Source: Ophiura sarsii (taxonomy: Eukaryota; Echinodermata; Ophiuroidea; Amphilepidida; Ophiuridae). Taken from it: 64,000 nt of DNA. The notes under the pieces were generated by a model that was given only the letters and a program-made list of their open reading frames with translations, ran no database searches and had not been told where the DNA came from. Location of the stretch: contig CM069448.1 of NCBI GenBank assembly GCA_035610835.1, positions 29,476,583 through 29,540,582 of the forward strand, given 5' to 3'. Of this stretch, positions 19,947-32,232 are shown one piece after another. A program made the position numbers and the translations under genes. Position 1 is the stretch's first letter. Every line of letters begins with the position of its first letter.

Positions 19947-21061
19947 ATGACAGGCAGGACTAGACCGAGAAAGTGGCCCCGTGTTGTGGGGCTAAGCTGC
20001 GGCATGTTGTCGTTCATGACATCGTTGCGGTGGCCTGTGTTGATAGTGTGTATTATATATATGTTTTGTACAGTAACTGCTGTTCCCAATAAACGGAGAA
20101 ATGCAGATTTAGGACCAAAGGAAGACCTTGGAAAAAAATACCCAAATCTGAACAAAAGGGGTTTGCTTCCAGGTTTGCTAAACAACAAAGTGAAGCACAA
20201 CACAAACAACAACAATGCTAATAATAGGTTGAGACAACCTCGTGATCAATTGTTGGGAGGTAAAGGGGGACGTCATGAAAGGGATAAGTTCCCGCCACAT
20301 CGACATGAACGAGATGCTGGAAAGGTTAAACCGTTTGGTGAGGAAATTCCGAAACCAGCAAAGCCAGACAAGCCAAAACCTAGGGCACCTCAAGAACAGC
20401 CTAAAGTTCGTTACGACAAGGTCTTAAAAAAAGTTTCTGAAGAGACCAGCTACAGGTTCCCGGAGAATCAAAGAGTCTATTTTACATGTCCCAAAGATAC
20501 TTTCATAGCAGAAATTTCGTACAAATTTGACACGGTCACGTCACAATTAGTCAGGCCGTGGACTTGGGGGTCGGGTACAGGTGGCCTGTTCTCCATAAGA
20601 CATAAAATAAACAAAGGTCTGTCGCCCGAAAGGGAGACGCCAACATTTCTGAGACATCCCGTCATCAATAACAACCAAAAACAACAGTTCTTAGACATGG
20701 TCAACCCTGTCGCTCAGAGTCCTCTGACGGAAACAGGCTGTGATCCCGTACTGTATTGCCTTGGTCATCAAGCGTGCCTTTTCAAAGTAACAGTGGACTT
20801 GTGCGCTAATGATCCTGCCGCTGGAAAACGAAAGATGTTTTACATTTCAGTACGCTGCGCCAGAGACAGCGCTCTACAAACCTATGTCTACCAGCAAGAG
20901 GCGGTATCGTTGATTAAAAAAGAGATGGAACAGGTCCTTTATATCACTCTAGATGAGGAAAAAACTACGAAAGAGTTTACGCAGCTGACGTTAAGAAATT
21001 TTGATGAGGATGAAATCTTTGGTGTGAAATGTCCGCCAGCGAAAGAAGCTAATAAAAATGG
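19947..21061 (+). CDS. Secreted or membrane protein with SUEL-like lectin domain, first coding exon
   Basis: The first in-frame ATG is at 19947 (context AAAATTATGA); an internal ATG at 20001 is an alternative. The exon gives about 371 codons and ends at 21061 with donor GTAAGT, leaving two bases (GG) of a split codon. A hydrophobic stretch WPVLIVCIIYMFCTVTAV (about residues 29-46 from this ATG) looks like a signal peptide or anchor with a long basic N-region, likely cleaved near AVPNKRR. Next is a basic, Asn/Pro/Lys-rich linker (to about residue 155). A cysteine-patterned domain follows: VYFTCPKDTFIAEISYKF, then GCDPVLYCLGHQACLFKVTV, DLCANDPAAGKRK and FYISVRC. The spacing C-x2-G-x3-C ... DP-x2-G-x-K ... 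C resembles galactose-binding (SUEL) lectin domains with an unusually long insert. A charged segment with VKCPPAKE closes the exon. Function is unknown; carbohydrate binding is inference. Introns must lie downstream. Confidence 0.7.
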
Positions 21062-21067
21062 GTAAGT
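21062..21067 (+). promoter_or_regulatory. Splice donor GTAAGT
   Basis: The frame ends one codon later (TAA overlaps GTAAGT), so the protein most likely continues in another exon. Confidence 0.75.
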
Positions 21068-21344
21068 AGTTAATAGAAAACATACGGTACATGTATGAGG
21101 AAATTAACGGGTGTATGTTATTGTTCACAAAGTGACAGTGTTCAAAATTTAGTGTTTAAACCAGGAAATGTGACCTCTTAGTCTTATTAGTCTTATCTTA
21201 TCTTTCCTTGTTTAACCCGCTAGATTCAATGAATCCAGTGATTGTATGCATCACTAATAAATCACTGTACATAGACGCATTATAAAATGTAAGGTACATT
21301 GTAGGTACATGGATAGTCTAGTCCAGATAATCGTGACCAACGCT

Positions 21345-21708
21345 GGGATATTAAGCTAAGTAACAAAAATTACGTGTTTCACGTCCCCGCCCGCACCAAT
21401 TTTTGAAGCCGCTCCAATATTTTTGTTATTTGTTATTTTCAAAAATGCCTTCAAAAATAACACCTGTCTTTGTTGTGTGTGAGTGTGTCCATCATTTTCA
21501 ACTACATTTCAATGAAAAAGACGCGAGAAACACTCGTTGGCATAGATAGTGAGACGAATATCGAAACAATTCTTGCGAAAAAGGTTGTAATATTTGGCTT
21601 CTGAAAATTAACAAAAAATAACAAAATAACAAATAGCAAGGGCCGCCCTCACTGATTTTTAAAAAAGTCCGGACGAGAAACACATAATTTTTGTTATTTG
21701 GCCTTATC
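21345..21708. mobile_element. MITE, family GGCC/AGCTAAGTAACAAAAATTA
   Basis: Left end TAAGTAACAAAAATTACGTG and CACGTCCCCGCCCGC are inverted at the right as AATTTTTGTTATTTGGCCTT and GTCCGGACGAGAAACAC. Length about 360 bp. A second copy is at 53068-53310. It lies in the first intron of the SUEL-like gene. Confidence 0.65.
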
Positions 21709-21711
21709 AGT

Positions 21712-21835
21712 AAGGTGACGAAAAAAAGAAACCCTGTTGTACGGGCAAAGGGACCTCGCAGGTTGGGACCCGACCCATTTTCCGGACGGGTACCCGGGTA
21801 CCGGTTCGGTCAGGCTTTTTGTTCTTCTTTTTTCC
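21712..21835 (-). mobile_element. Fragment of the GGCGACAAAAA / ACCCTGTT MITE family
   Basis: GTGACGAAAAAAAGAAACCC followed by TGTTGTACGGGCAAAGGGAC and CGGTTCGGTCAGGCTTTTTG. It is similar to 23620-23885 and 32145-32230. Confidence 0.5.
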
Positions 21836-22497
21836 GTCTTGATAGGTATGCTTCATTTCATCAAGTAACTAACTTAGATACCAAAATCCATGTTTATCAA
21901 GTTACTGGAACAATTTTATACTTGGCTGTCATCATGAAGAGTATTTTGTTAAATTATGATAATTAGTGGATTTGTCTCATGATGAAAGTCGTTTGCAGTT
22001 TACATTTTTTTATATTTTTAAAGAGGCCTGTCATGAGCCATGTCTACAACATCTCTAATATAGAAGCACTTGAGAGCTGCAGTAATTAATGGGACAATAA
22101 CATGAAAGGATGCGTACCATTAAAATGATTCGGAAGAATGATTTTGATTAATTAGGCATATGATGAGAACATGTGAAGTTCATTGTATTGTTTAAGTGCA
22201 CCAAAAGCAGGTGATGACCAGGCTTTAATTTGATGGTTTTTTTTACAGTAAATGTCAATTTTGTTCATGTATTGTACCTGTTTTTGTATGTATTTGGTTT
22301 TGCTTTTGTTTTATTTATATTTCATGTAAAGAATGGATACAGATAAATGTACATCATACATAACATTGTACATGGGATTAATAAATCTGCTGTCTATACC
22401 AAAGCATGTGTAAGTGAAGGGTGGACCTGTAACTCGACCATCAGCATGTTTTTACTGAAGTAAAAAAGATGGCATACAGTATATGCCGGTTAACGGA
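21836..22497. other. Intron-like stretch, nothing recognised
   Basis: AT-rich; no exon with plausible splice sites or known repeat seen. Confidence 0.45.
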
Positions 22498-22499
22498 TT

Positions 22500-22612
22500 A
22501 AAATTCCCAAATAAAACACACACCTCAACCAGCATTTACCCTCTCATACCGGTAAAATTCCCCAATAAAACACACACCTCAACCAGCATTTACCCTCTCA
22601 TACCGGTTAAGT
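22500..22612 (+). repeat. 54-bp tandem duplication
   Basis: ATAAAACACACACCTCAACC occurs at 22511 and again at 22565, each followed by TACCCTCTCATACCGGT. Confidence 0.85.
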
Positions 22613-22613
22613 T

Positions 22614-23619
22614 TCCCCTGTATCTTATAGCCGTCATTTATCCTTCAAAACGAAGGATAATAGCGGTTGACACTGGTTAAGAAAAGGCATCTTTCGCCAG
22701 TAAACACACACAGTTTCAGCTCATTGCATTTGCTGGTGGAAAGCGGAAGTGGGCACTATCAGTGTGACAATTAAATCACCTTTGCGTAGCTAGTTTGTAA
22801 ACCCATCACAAACATGTTTGCCGCCATTAGACCCAGAAAGACTACGCAACACTGTGCCGTGCCGTCAACATTTACTACGAAGATGAGCTAAGGGTTTAAT
22901 ATAAGGGACTGCTCTTATACATGGCCATGCGTTTTGAGTTGGGCCGGTAAATAGGTGGAGATGTTACACTTGCGCGAGATTTAAGGTGTAATAATGTAAT
23001 TTTCTCGGTAAATGTTCAACCTATAATGTTCAATTTGGTATCAAATTGAAGCTTTGATGGAGAAGAACATATTTAAAGTAAAAAATATGTTCAAATATAC
23101 TTTGCATTTGCTAATTAGCATTTAATCACCAAAATTGTCGAGGTGGAGGATGATCAGGCGGAGCAAAATTTGATAATGTGACCCCCTGGGGGTCACAAAC
23201 ATGCAATTGTCAAAATATGTTTTGATATTCTTTTTGGGGGCATTGGAGCACTATAATATAACACCCAACAATTGAACTCCAGGTAGTTTATATTTATTTT
23301 ATCACTAATTTTGTATTGCTGATCATTTCTGATCATCGTTAGTGGTTTCGCATTGACTTCTATGGTAAAACAGGCTTCAAAAGAGACCGGCGCAAAACAC
23401 TCAACCATTAAATAGATTCCAACTTGTTATATACCAATGGATAGCTATTACTTTCAGCATTTACATTCCGAAACATCAGCCCGCCCCCCCCATCATTGTA
23501 TTGTGATTGTTTCTTTTGCCTTTTGACCCCTAAATATGGAGTAAGGGTTTCAAACCTCTGATAGCTCACAGGCTCAGATCGTATGCAGTAAAGCTAAGAA
23601 GAAATCTAGATGTATAGCC
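22614..23619. other. Unannotated stretch
   Basis: No exon recognised. A word at about 22922 (ATGGCCATGCGTTTTGAGTT) resembles the terminus of the element at 34159-35223. Confidence 0.4.
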
Positions 23620-23885
23620 TTTAGGTGAGGCCCCCACCCCCTGTTTTACGGGCCCGACCGACCCCCTTTTTGGTTTTTTTTTTTTAGAATTTTTTTTCTC
23701 AAATCATGTAAAATCAGACTTTTTTGGCCGAAAATCTCTCAAATTTTTTTCTCTTAAAATTTAAAAAAAAAATCTAGATTTTGGCAGATTTTGGTGACAT
23801 TGTAGGTAAAAAACCCCAAAACATTGACAGGTTCGTCCGACCGTAAAACAGGGTTTATTTTTTGTCGCCTTATGGTGAACATTAC
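23620..23885. mobile_element. MITE of the GGCGACAAAAA / CCCTGTTTTACGG family
   Basis: The left side has CCCCTGTTTTACGGGCCCGA and the right side has GACCGTAAAACAGGGTTTAT then TTTTTTGTCGCCTTA, in inverted relation. Inside are T-runs and AATCATGTAAAATCAG. The same interior word occurs in the copy at 43545-43710. Confidence 0.65.
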
Positions 23886-26757
23886 GCTTTACAAACTGCA
23901 GAAAAAGTTACATTTCCCAGGTTTTACTTAAAATGAAGCGCTCCTCTCCTTACCATAATTTACCAAAATAAATACTGCCCTCCTTTCTTCCAAAGGGCTA
24001 CTACATGGTGCTGTTCTTGGATGTCTGTTCTTCAGTGTCATTCTGTAGGTACAATGTTGATCTAACATAGATCCTCTGTTTACCCCAATCTCTGATGACT
24101 ACCCCAATCCAGTGTACTGCTGACACACACTAACTTTAGGCCCAATGCATACATACATGTAGAACAGTATGATAATATTGTAATACAATGTCTTGGACGA
24201 TTTGCTAATTTCTTAGGCTGGTGAGGAGGATGTATAAATACATCTATGTCATAGGTTGGTTCAGTGTCAATGTTAGTAGGGTGAAAGGTCATGTATCAGT
24301 CACTGGCACTAGGCTTACACTACAAGGTGATTCACAGATTGGGAGAAAGACTGTTTCTGGTGTTTACAACAGGATCAGCTGGTAATGATATTAGTACATG
24401 GGAGTAGTACATGTACATGGGAGTATATGGAGCAATGTGACATTTCTTTATAGATCTGAATCTGATAGAAAACACCTGTTTTATGATTTCTGTTTCCAGA
24501 AAACTGACAGGTACAATAACCTATAGATGTAGCTTATAATACTAGATTAATAGGCCTATAATATGTGGTTGCGCTCTTACACATATTTACTCTTAATTCT
24601 CAAAATATTGGGAAAATATTTACTGTTTGTACCTTTGTAACAATATGTACCTTTATTTTCCAAATTACAGAAAAAGTTTTTTTCTTCTTTTGATATTAAA
24701 AATTGGGGAACACAAATTTAGCCAGTAATTTTTCATACTTTAGTTTATTCTCGAAAAAAAGTGAAAAGTAGTAACAATTATGCAATCACAGCATCCATCC
24801 ATATTTATAGGCCTTTCTGTTCTTACCCATCATTTGAAGATCCTCTGTCTCACAAGAGAGATTTATAGGGCAAACAAACAAGTTCATTTTTTAGGCCTTA
24901 TATTGAATTTAGACCGCCTAAAGAGCACCCTGATTAGCAGCAATTTAATCATGACTTCTGCTGTGAGGTCTTGCATGATGATGCTGGTGTAATACCCTGC
25001 TTGGCTGGCAATGTGGTACATACATATTTGACAATGTCACAGTTTAATAGTAATGCTGAAGACATGTTCTATATTTAAGTAGAAACTTTCATAGTACATG
25101 TACATTGAATGTTTGTCTGTCACAAGGAATCAATAGGTTTTTTAAGCCTGGCCCGCATATTTTGCTCAGCCTGGTCCCTTCAGGACCCCAGCGTGTGTCC
25201 GTACGTACCAACTATGCAAACAAAACAAACAAACAAACAAACAAAATCCCTTTTTTCAATACCGGTGCTATATACCCCACTCCCCCTCCCCCAAACCAGT
25301 CCCAGAACTTAACTTGGAGATCCATTTTAATTAAGGTAATAAGGGATTTCCAATAGGTTTATTGAATATGGGTAATTTAACAGTGTACTGTTGCACTTTC
25401 AATAGATTTTTCCCCTTACAAGCAGGACTTAAAATACACGGGGCGATGTGCGATTAACACCAGTGTTCACAAAATAGCCCCTTTGCCCTATGAAAAATGT
25501 GCTATTGTAAAAGGGCTACTTTTAGTATGATTTGCTCAAAATAGCCCTTGTAGCCAAAAAAACCCAAAATTACCCCCTGCTTACAAGTAATGTTAGATTT
25601 GCTACATTTGAAAAGTTTTGGGAACAAATTGCACCGGCCCGGTTATCAGGTGTGTCAGTCAGCCCTGCATAAAATGATAGGTATAAGGCCAAACAAAAGC
25701 ACGAGTTCGTTTGCGCGCATTTCACTGAGATGCTTGATTCTTGCGATTTTTTTTTTAATAGAAAAAATGGGGGGGGGGGGGATATTGTTAGGGCGCCAAC
25801 TTTTGTCGAAATTGTGTCCAACATGTTTCAAGATAGCGATTAGCCACATACAGCAAACACAAAAAGTGAAAACCCGCTTCAAATATCACTTTTTAGCGAG
25901 CATAAGACCTAAGAGTAACAAACATGCACAGATTTGACTAAATAAAAACATTTCTAGTGAATTTCCACTATGCAGAATGGCCAGAATCTGAAAAATTTGT
26001 TGTATAAAAATAACCACTTTTTCAAAAGTACATGACAACCCAAGAAATTCTGTACTTTGGAAGAACGTGATGCTCTTCCCACGCACTGTGGCCATTTTTG
26101 TGCAATACATTTTTCACACTACAACAATTTTAAAAAAAATAGCTGGTTTCATCAAATATTTTCCTATGTATACAATACACACAAAATAAACATTCTTGCA
26201 CATCCTTAATTTCAGGCTAGCTAACTTTTTCTCGGCAACTTAATTGAGTGAATTAGCATTTAATAAACTTTTTACAGCAATTTAATTTCACCAATTTGTA
26301 TCATCTTCCTACATAACCATAATATAATTGGCGGCAGTTTAATTTGGCGAATTGGATCTCCTAGCGAAATTAAATTGCTAGCGAAATTAAGTTGTTTTAT
26401 AGTATGCAGGCTTAATGCTTAAACAGACTATCCCTGACCTAACAGACCTTATAAATAAACTAGACAGAATATGTAAGGGGTTTCCTGATCCTGGCTGCTG
26501 ATGAACTGGATTAAATTTGACTCTTTCACTTCAGAATGATTATTTGGCTATGGCTATTATAGGCCTACATGTAGGTATGTGCTCAGTGGGTGAAGGTTAG
26601 GAAACAAGGATAGTAAAAATAGACACATGGCTCATCTATCCTGTACGTGTGCAGTCATGGTGTAGTCCTGGATCATGATCTCGACCTGCAAATACACTTC
26701 CATGATTGGGGAGGAAGAAGGGGGAATCGGGGAAGATATATGGACGCTCTTAAACAC
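23886..26757. other. Long unannotated stretch (intron or intergenic)
   Basis: No exon recognised. It holds a (CAAA)n microsatellite near 25220-25245, a G13 run at 25769-25781 and TACATGTA words. Frames of 70-115 codons near 25570-25940 overlap on both strands and read like low-complexity noise. Confidence 0.45.
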
Positions 26758-27040
26758 CCTTAGGCCAAAAAAAAGAAGTTGACTGGCCCTTTCAAGGCCA
26801 GAGTCTGGGTCGGACGGTCGGATTTTTGTTTGTTTTTTTGTTTTTGATTTTTTAGAATTTAAACAGGGAGATACTACACAAAAACATGTTTTAAAGATTT
26901 TTAATTTTTTAAATTTATTAATTAATTAATTATTTTCTTTTCTTCAGATACTACTGCTTTTTACTAAATAAAAAATAGCGACCCTAGATTTCCGAAAATT
27001 TATGTCGGTCAGAAAGGGCAAGTTTTATTTGGCCTTATTT
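26758..27040 (+). mobile_element. T-rich MITE-like repeat (GGCCCTTTCAAGGCCAGA start)
   Basis: Begins CCTTAGGCCAAAAAAAAG and TGGCCCTTTCAAGGCCAGAG, then GGGTCGGACGGTCGGATTTT, and ends with AGCGACCCTAGATTTCCGAA and a GGGCAAGTT-TTATTTGGCC block. The copy at 44640-45022 is in the opposite orientation with a longer interior. Confidence 0.7.
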
Positions 27041-28367
27041 AGGGCTGTTGTCAAGATTCTTTTCATGTCGACATGTTGCTATTTTACAATCTCGATATCA
27101 ACATGATGTTGACATTTTATGGACCATTATCATGCCAAATACATAAAAACTTTAGCCACATGGTTACGATGTCGTTTCTAGAAAGTAAATCGTAAATCTG
27201 GTATTGACTCCAAAACAGCCCCATCGATGTTGGCCTCTTTATCCTGTGTGTCTGGATATGTTGATACCCCACCCCTCTCACATTTCTGATTCAGCGGCAT
27301 GTTTCTTAACATTTCTGAGAGAAAAAAAGCCCGTCCGACCATCTACCTGAAAGGTCTGTTTGCCTGTAGAAGTAGAAGTACTAGATAAGTTGGAAAAAGG
27401 GAACAGCATGGACTGTGCTTGGTGAATCATATCCGAACAAGGATATATCCTCAAAGGGCATTGGACTCGATATAAAAGGTTGTGGGTTCTAGTCCAGCGA
27501 TTTTTCTTTTTTAATGTATTCATTCATATTGAGTTGGGTGGGGGTAGAATTTCTTTTTCTTTTTTGTCTCAGAAAACCAGCGCGCATTGGTATGTGAAAT
27601 AGGCTATAGCACGTAGCTCTACGCGGCGGCAAAGCATTTTTCCTTCTTTAATTTCTGCTGTGGTTCTGTGTATTGTAAGCTTGAATCAACACAAAAATGA
27701 TTAGCATAATTTGGAGACCGGTCAAAATAAGTATGGCCGATAATAATTTAAAAAAATCGCATACCTCATAGGCTCCCTATAGCTAATTTTATAATGAAAA
27801 AAAAAAAAAAATTGTCATTCATTTAGCAATTTTTGCAAAATGTTTCCAAAACAAACCCTTTTATTTTTGCCTTACAGTGTGCACATTTATTGTGGCTCTG
27901 TTCTTGCAGTGTCAAGTGCAAATTCAAATGGGCTTACATTCCACTGATTAATATTTAATGATTTTGATCAACGTTATGCATCAATATATTACTGCTCCCA
28001 GTCTTGAATAATTTACAATCAAATGGCTATAAAGTGATCAATTACACAAAGTGGCTAGCGGCAAAACACTTTTGGAAGATCTACTGTTTGCACTCACATT
28101 TTCCACTGCTCTGACGGACTGACAATTCAGAAAACGGACATCTGACGAGGGCTAGAATTTTGTTGATATCTCAGGAAGCAAACAAAAATTTGCCAGAAAG
28201 AAGTCGAGCTATCTATTCCTTACGTAGGCCTAATTAATTTTTTATTGGAAAAAGCAAAATGTTATGTCCCAATACGCAAATTTCTGGAAATGAGATTCCC
28301 ATACCCCCAGTTTTTGCCAGGCCTTCCAATTGACTGTCACTAGAAACACCTCGCAGGCCCTACTCAC
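27041..28367. other. Unannotated stretch with a weak tRNA-like segment
   Basis: At about 27420-27505 the sequence GGTTGTGGGTTCTAGTCCAG resembles a pol III B box with 70 bp of upstream sequence, but no cloverleaf was built. The rest has no recognised gene. Confidence 0.35.
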
Positions 28368-28832
28368 ATAATAATAATGATAATAATACATTTATAAAGC
28401 GTCGTCTATCTAGGCAAGCCTAAATTCCGAGGCGCTAAAGTTAGATGTGTGAACAGATACAGACCCGGATGATCCCCTACTCTTTATGAAAGAGTCTGTG
28501 ACCTTTTAAACGTGCTCTGGTATTGTTCTTCCGATGCACGGAACCACCATTTCTACGTACGTGTCTTCCGAACCACTGGTTTTTGCTGCCATTAGGAAAT
28601 CGTCACAATCACTTCGCTTCATTTACCAGGCTACCGACATGGCACACACAATTTAGCAACACTTATTGTAATATCCCCCAACAACTCCCCAATTTTGCTT
28701 GGGTCTACGAGGCAGTTGAGACTAAGTACCTTGCCCAAGGATACAAACATGTTGGCTATAGCGGGGCTAGAACTCACAACCTTTGTATCATGAACCCTGC
28801 ACGCTATCCACTAGACCACACATGCTCACAAC
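28368..28832 (-). mobile_element. Complete tRNA-derived SINE (~465 bp)
   Basis: Read on the minus strand: tRNA-like head with A box GTGGTCTAGTGGATAGCG and B box GGTTGTGAGTTCTAGCCC (about 28765-28825), a CCTTGGGCAAGGTACTTAGT block, a GGAAGACACGTACGTAGAAA block, and the core GAACAATACCAGAGCACG ... AGACTCTTTCATAAAGAGTA ... GTCTGTATCTGTTCACACAT. The 3' tail is GCGCCTCGGAATTTAGGCTT ... CGCTTTATAAATGTATTATT with (ATT)n. The tail is LINE-like. The core is shared with the two copies that have another tail. Confidence 0.8.
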
Positions 28833-28911
28833 ATTAAACTTAACACTCCTTGGCTGTGTTTTTTTGGAATAAAACAGGGGGAGAAAAGTGGGTCAATTTT
28901 TGTTTCAGGCT

Positions 28912-28984
28912 GCTATAGCGCCAGGAATCAAACCTGGGCCGGTTGCGTGGAATTCCAAAACCCAACTGATTGCGCCACAGGGTC
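28912..28984 (-). mobile_element. tRNA-like (SINE head or tRNA pseudogene)
   Basis: Minus strand has TGGCGCAATCAGTTGGG (D-arm/A box) and a perfect 5-bp T-stem CCAGG/CCTGG around TTTGATT (B box). Anticodon and acceptor stems do not pair, so a working tRNA is unlikely. Confidence 0.55.
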
Positions 28985-30465
28985 AGCTTAGCTTTAAGTT
29001 TTTCCATTTGCCTGTAATTATGAAGGTGAGAACTCTCCCCAACACATTTGTTTTTCAATTTTGCATTTTGAATTGACGAAAAATTCATGAGGATCAGGGT
29101 TCATAAAAACCTTGGGTTAACCAACCCTCGTGAGATCGGAAGAGCGAACCCCCATTATTTTCCTCAAACTAGTGTTTGAAAAGCACTACAATTTAAGTTA
29201 TAATCTTACAATGCCATATTTGAGAAACACTTACCATGCTCTTGACAGAAAAAACCCTGTAAGGTGACAACCCCCTAGACTTTATCCTCCAGTCGTACAA
29301 TACGCTCCACTGCGTTTGCTGTTGTGACGACTGGAAATGTTCCAGCCCAAATGACGGAGCACTTTTTGACAGCAATTTGCTTACCGCGCGAGCTGCGCCT
29401 TGCACAAACACCCGCATTGGTAGGGCACTTACGCACACGCGGGCGCGCACATTCATGACATCCATTTAAAACACGGCTGAATCATGATCAAGTTGATTGA
29501 TCATGCATTTAAATTCATTTTTGTTTACTAGCAAAACCGTCGTTTTCTTTCGACAGCAAGCCTGCACTTTGCAGCTGTTTTACATACCGGTTGGTTGTTG
29601 GTCAATATTTTACGATGTACATATTTTCACATACCTGAAATAGATGGAAGAAACTCCCAAACCTAAGTTTAAAAGGCCTGCTGCTGCGCTGTCCCATGTT
29701 TTCATTCTTTTTTCGTAGAGAATTAAATCAATGAAGTGTTATAAATGATTTCCAATATCGGCCGGTAAAAAAGATATAATTCGTACCGATGTGGCAGTAG
29801 GCCGCATGTGCAGCTGCAGCGGGCATGCAAAAGTCTGATAAGTGATATTAAAGCTTAAAAGTTTTAAATACCAGTACTGTTGGATCATCAAGCACTGACT
29901 TTTGGTCACGATTGGCTCTGTCATTACAACATGATCATAGTATAACTATAAGTATCTGTACCAGACCACCCCTCCAATACTACTCACATAAATTAATAAC
30001 GAAATATCGGAAATATTTAAAACAAATAAATAAATAAATGTCCTAAAAAAAAAATGATAATAGAAAATAAAAAAATGTCCCAATTTTTTTTTTATCAACA
30101 CACACACTAATTTCAACAACAACAAGAAATTCTGTTTTTTTTTTAAATTGTTAATTTATGGAATGTATGTTTTGCATAAATATGAATAAATAAATATTTA
30201 GGCCTAAATATGAATTTCAATTTTTAAACAAAATTAATTTGTTTTATTTTGAGTTTGAGTGCGTACCTTCATCATAGGCTGAGCAGGATAGTGTTTGATG
30301 GAGCAAGAAAAGGCAGGATATAGGACTAAGACCAAGACTTATATAATAGGAGGGTACGAAGCCGGCATAGGAAGGTGTAGGAGGCTGGCGCAGGCAGGAT
30401 GTATGAAGGCCTACACGGGGGCCTAGAGTACAGATCTAGCGTAGAGCGTCGTACAGGTGCAGTAA
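28985..30465. other. Unannotated stretch
   Basis: A CpG-containing patch near 29310-29460 carries a 90-codon minus frame without recognised domains. The remainder is AT-rich with A/T homopolymers near 30000-30200. Confidence 0.4.
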
Positions 30466-31015
30466 GATGTATGGACATGTGGCGCAGGAATGTGTACAAA
30501 GATAGCGCAGGAACAGGAAGGCATTAGCGCAGGAGAGCGTAAGTGCATGAAGGTGTACGAAACTGGCACAGGAAGGCGTACTAAGCTGGTGCAGCAGGAG
30601 GCTTCATACAGAGCTGATGCACATTACTAGGCCTACAAAGCTGGCGCAGGAGGCCTGTACAGAGCTGGCGCAGGAAAGCGTGCAATACGAAGGTAGCGCA
30701 GGAAAGCGTAAAAGTATCGCAGGAAAGCGTTAAAGTATCGCAGGAAAGCGTAAAAGTATTGCAGGAAAGCGCAAAGGTATCGCAGGAAAGCGCAAAGGTA
30801 TCGCAGGAAAGCGTACAAAGGTAGCGCTGGAAGGCGTTCGAAGGTAGCGCTGAAGGCATACGAAGGAATGCAGGAATGCAGGAAGGCGTACGAAGGAGTG
30901 CAAGAAAGGTATCGCAGGAAAGCGTACAAAGGTAGCGCTGGAAAGCGTTCGAAGGTAGCGCCGAAGGCGTACGAAGGAATGCAGGAAGGCATACGAAGGA
31001 GTGCAAGCGTACAAA
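30466..31015 (+). repeat. ~21-bp degenerate tandem repeat GTATCGCAGGAAAGCG
   Basis: Best conserved between about 30705 and 30820 (AAAGTATCGCAGGAAAGCGT every ~21 bp), then variants GGTAGCGCTGGAAAGCGTTC and GGCGTACGAAGGAATGCAGG. A larger block (about 30795-30900 vs 30905-31000) is itself duplicated. Because 21 is a multiple of 3, all frames stay open over long distances; long minus frames are a consequence. Confidence 0.8.
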
Positions 31016-32089
31016 TGGCACAGGAGGAAGCCTGCATGAAGAGCATGAAGCCGCTACAAAAATCTATGGGGGTTATGAATGGCATAAATTGACTGACATT
31101 TGGGCATATTTTAATAACTAACTAATAGTAATACTATCATGGTATCTGTGGAAAAGTAGGCCTAAAATAAAAAGTGCCTCCCTCTCTAGCTCTAGGCTTA
31201 AAAAAAATCCCTACCCTAAGGCCTAAGTTAACCCTAGGCTAGGCCTAGGCTTTTAAGGCCAGCCTAATTTAGCCTAAGCTATACATCATGTAAATGTATG
31301 AACTATTACTAGGCCTAGTAAAATTACACAAAAGTACTGACCTCGTAAGAAGTAGTCGTAAAGCCTAGTTAGGCACAACAACACTCAGTCATGTATGTAG
31401 TCACTTGTCAAAGTAGGAGAATCATATTCTGGCCGGCCGGTACAACAATCGATTAAAAATTAACAGCTTTATTAAGCCTTTAAAAAACAGCTACCGCTTG
31501 TTTCATCAATGAACGAGAGCAACGGTCGCTCAACTCACAGCACAGAACAGTCGAACTAGGCTATGTATGCCTAGAATTTGTTGTTTAATTATCGAGGAAC
31601 AACATACACCTCCATGAACATATTATCCGGCAGAATTCTGTTGATTTTAACGCTGATCGTAAATAAAATCTGTTGTAAAATGTAAACAAACAGGGTGACG
31701 TAAAATCTGGCCATCTGGGATCTGCTGACTACTTCGTGAAGAGTGTGTGGTTGAGGAGGCACGGGATTGGTTAGAGTTTGTGTTTTATTGTACTCTTTAT
31801 TTACAGAAAAGGTTTCTTTAGGTGAATTACTTCCCCAAAATCAATAGTTTTACTCTTTACTAATCGCAATCATCAACCTCTGCTGAACCATCACCCCGCC
31901 GGCGCAGCGAGCCGCGCCGCGTCGTGCCGGCAGATCTGCGTGGCAAGTGACATGCATATTCATGTATGTAAATAAAATCACAATTCCGATTTTATTTTGC
32001 TCCTTCTATTTTCACGCTTTGTGACCAGTCCCCAAGTGGAGGACCGCGCTATGCATTCTGGGTATATTAGTTCAGCGGGTGCGGGACGA
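31016..32089. other. Unannotated stretch
   Basis: No gene recognised. A GC-rich island of about 60 bp near 31895-31945 (CCGCCGGCGCAGCGAGCCGC) stands out from the AT-rich surroundings. Confidence 0.4.
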
Positions 32090-32232
32090 GACTTCGGGGA
32101 CTGGTGGAACTTGTCTAGACACACCCCCCCCCCCCCCCCCCCCCCCTCTCCTGTTCTGCGGGCAAACAGACCTCTCAGATTGGTTCGGTCAGTCGGGCTT
32201 TTTTGTCGCCTACATGTAGGCTATCCTCCCTA
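32090..32232. mobile_element. Fragment of the GGCGACAAAAA / CCCTGTT MITE family with C23
   Basis: C run of 23 (32124-32146), then CTCCTGTTCTGCGGGCAAAC, TTGGTTCGGTCAGTCGGGCT and TTTTTTGTCGCC. This matches the plan of the copy at 21712-21835. Confidence 0.5.

Noticed and set aside
29193..29465. 90-codon minus frame in a CpG-containing patch
   Set aside because: No domain, no convincing splice or start context; kept only as unannotated sequence.
30581..31085. Minus-strand frames with repeated FLRYLCAFLRYL-type peptides
   Set aside because: Produced by the 21-bp tandem repeat, whose length keeps frames open.
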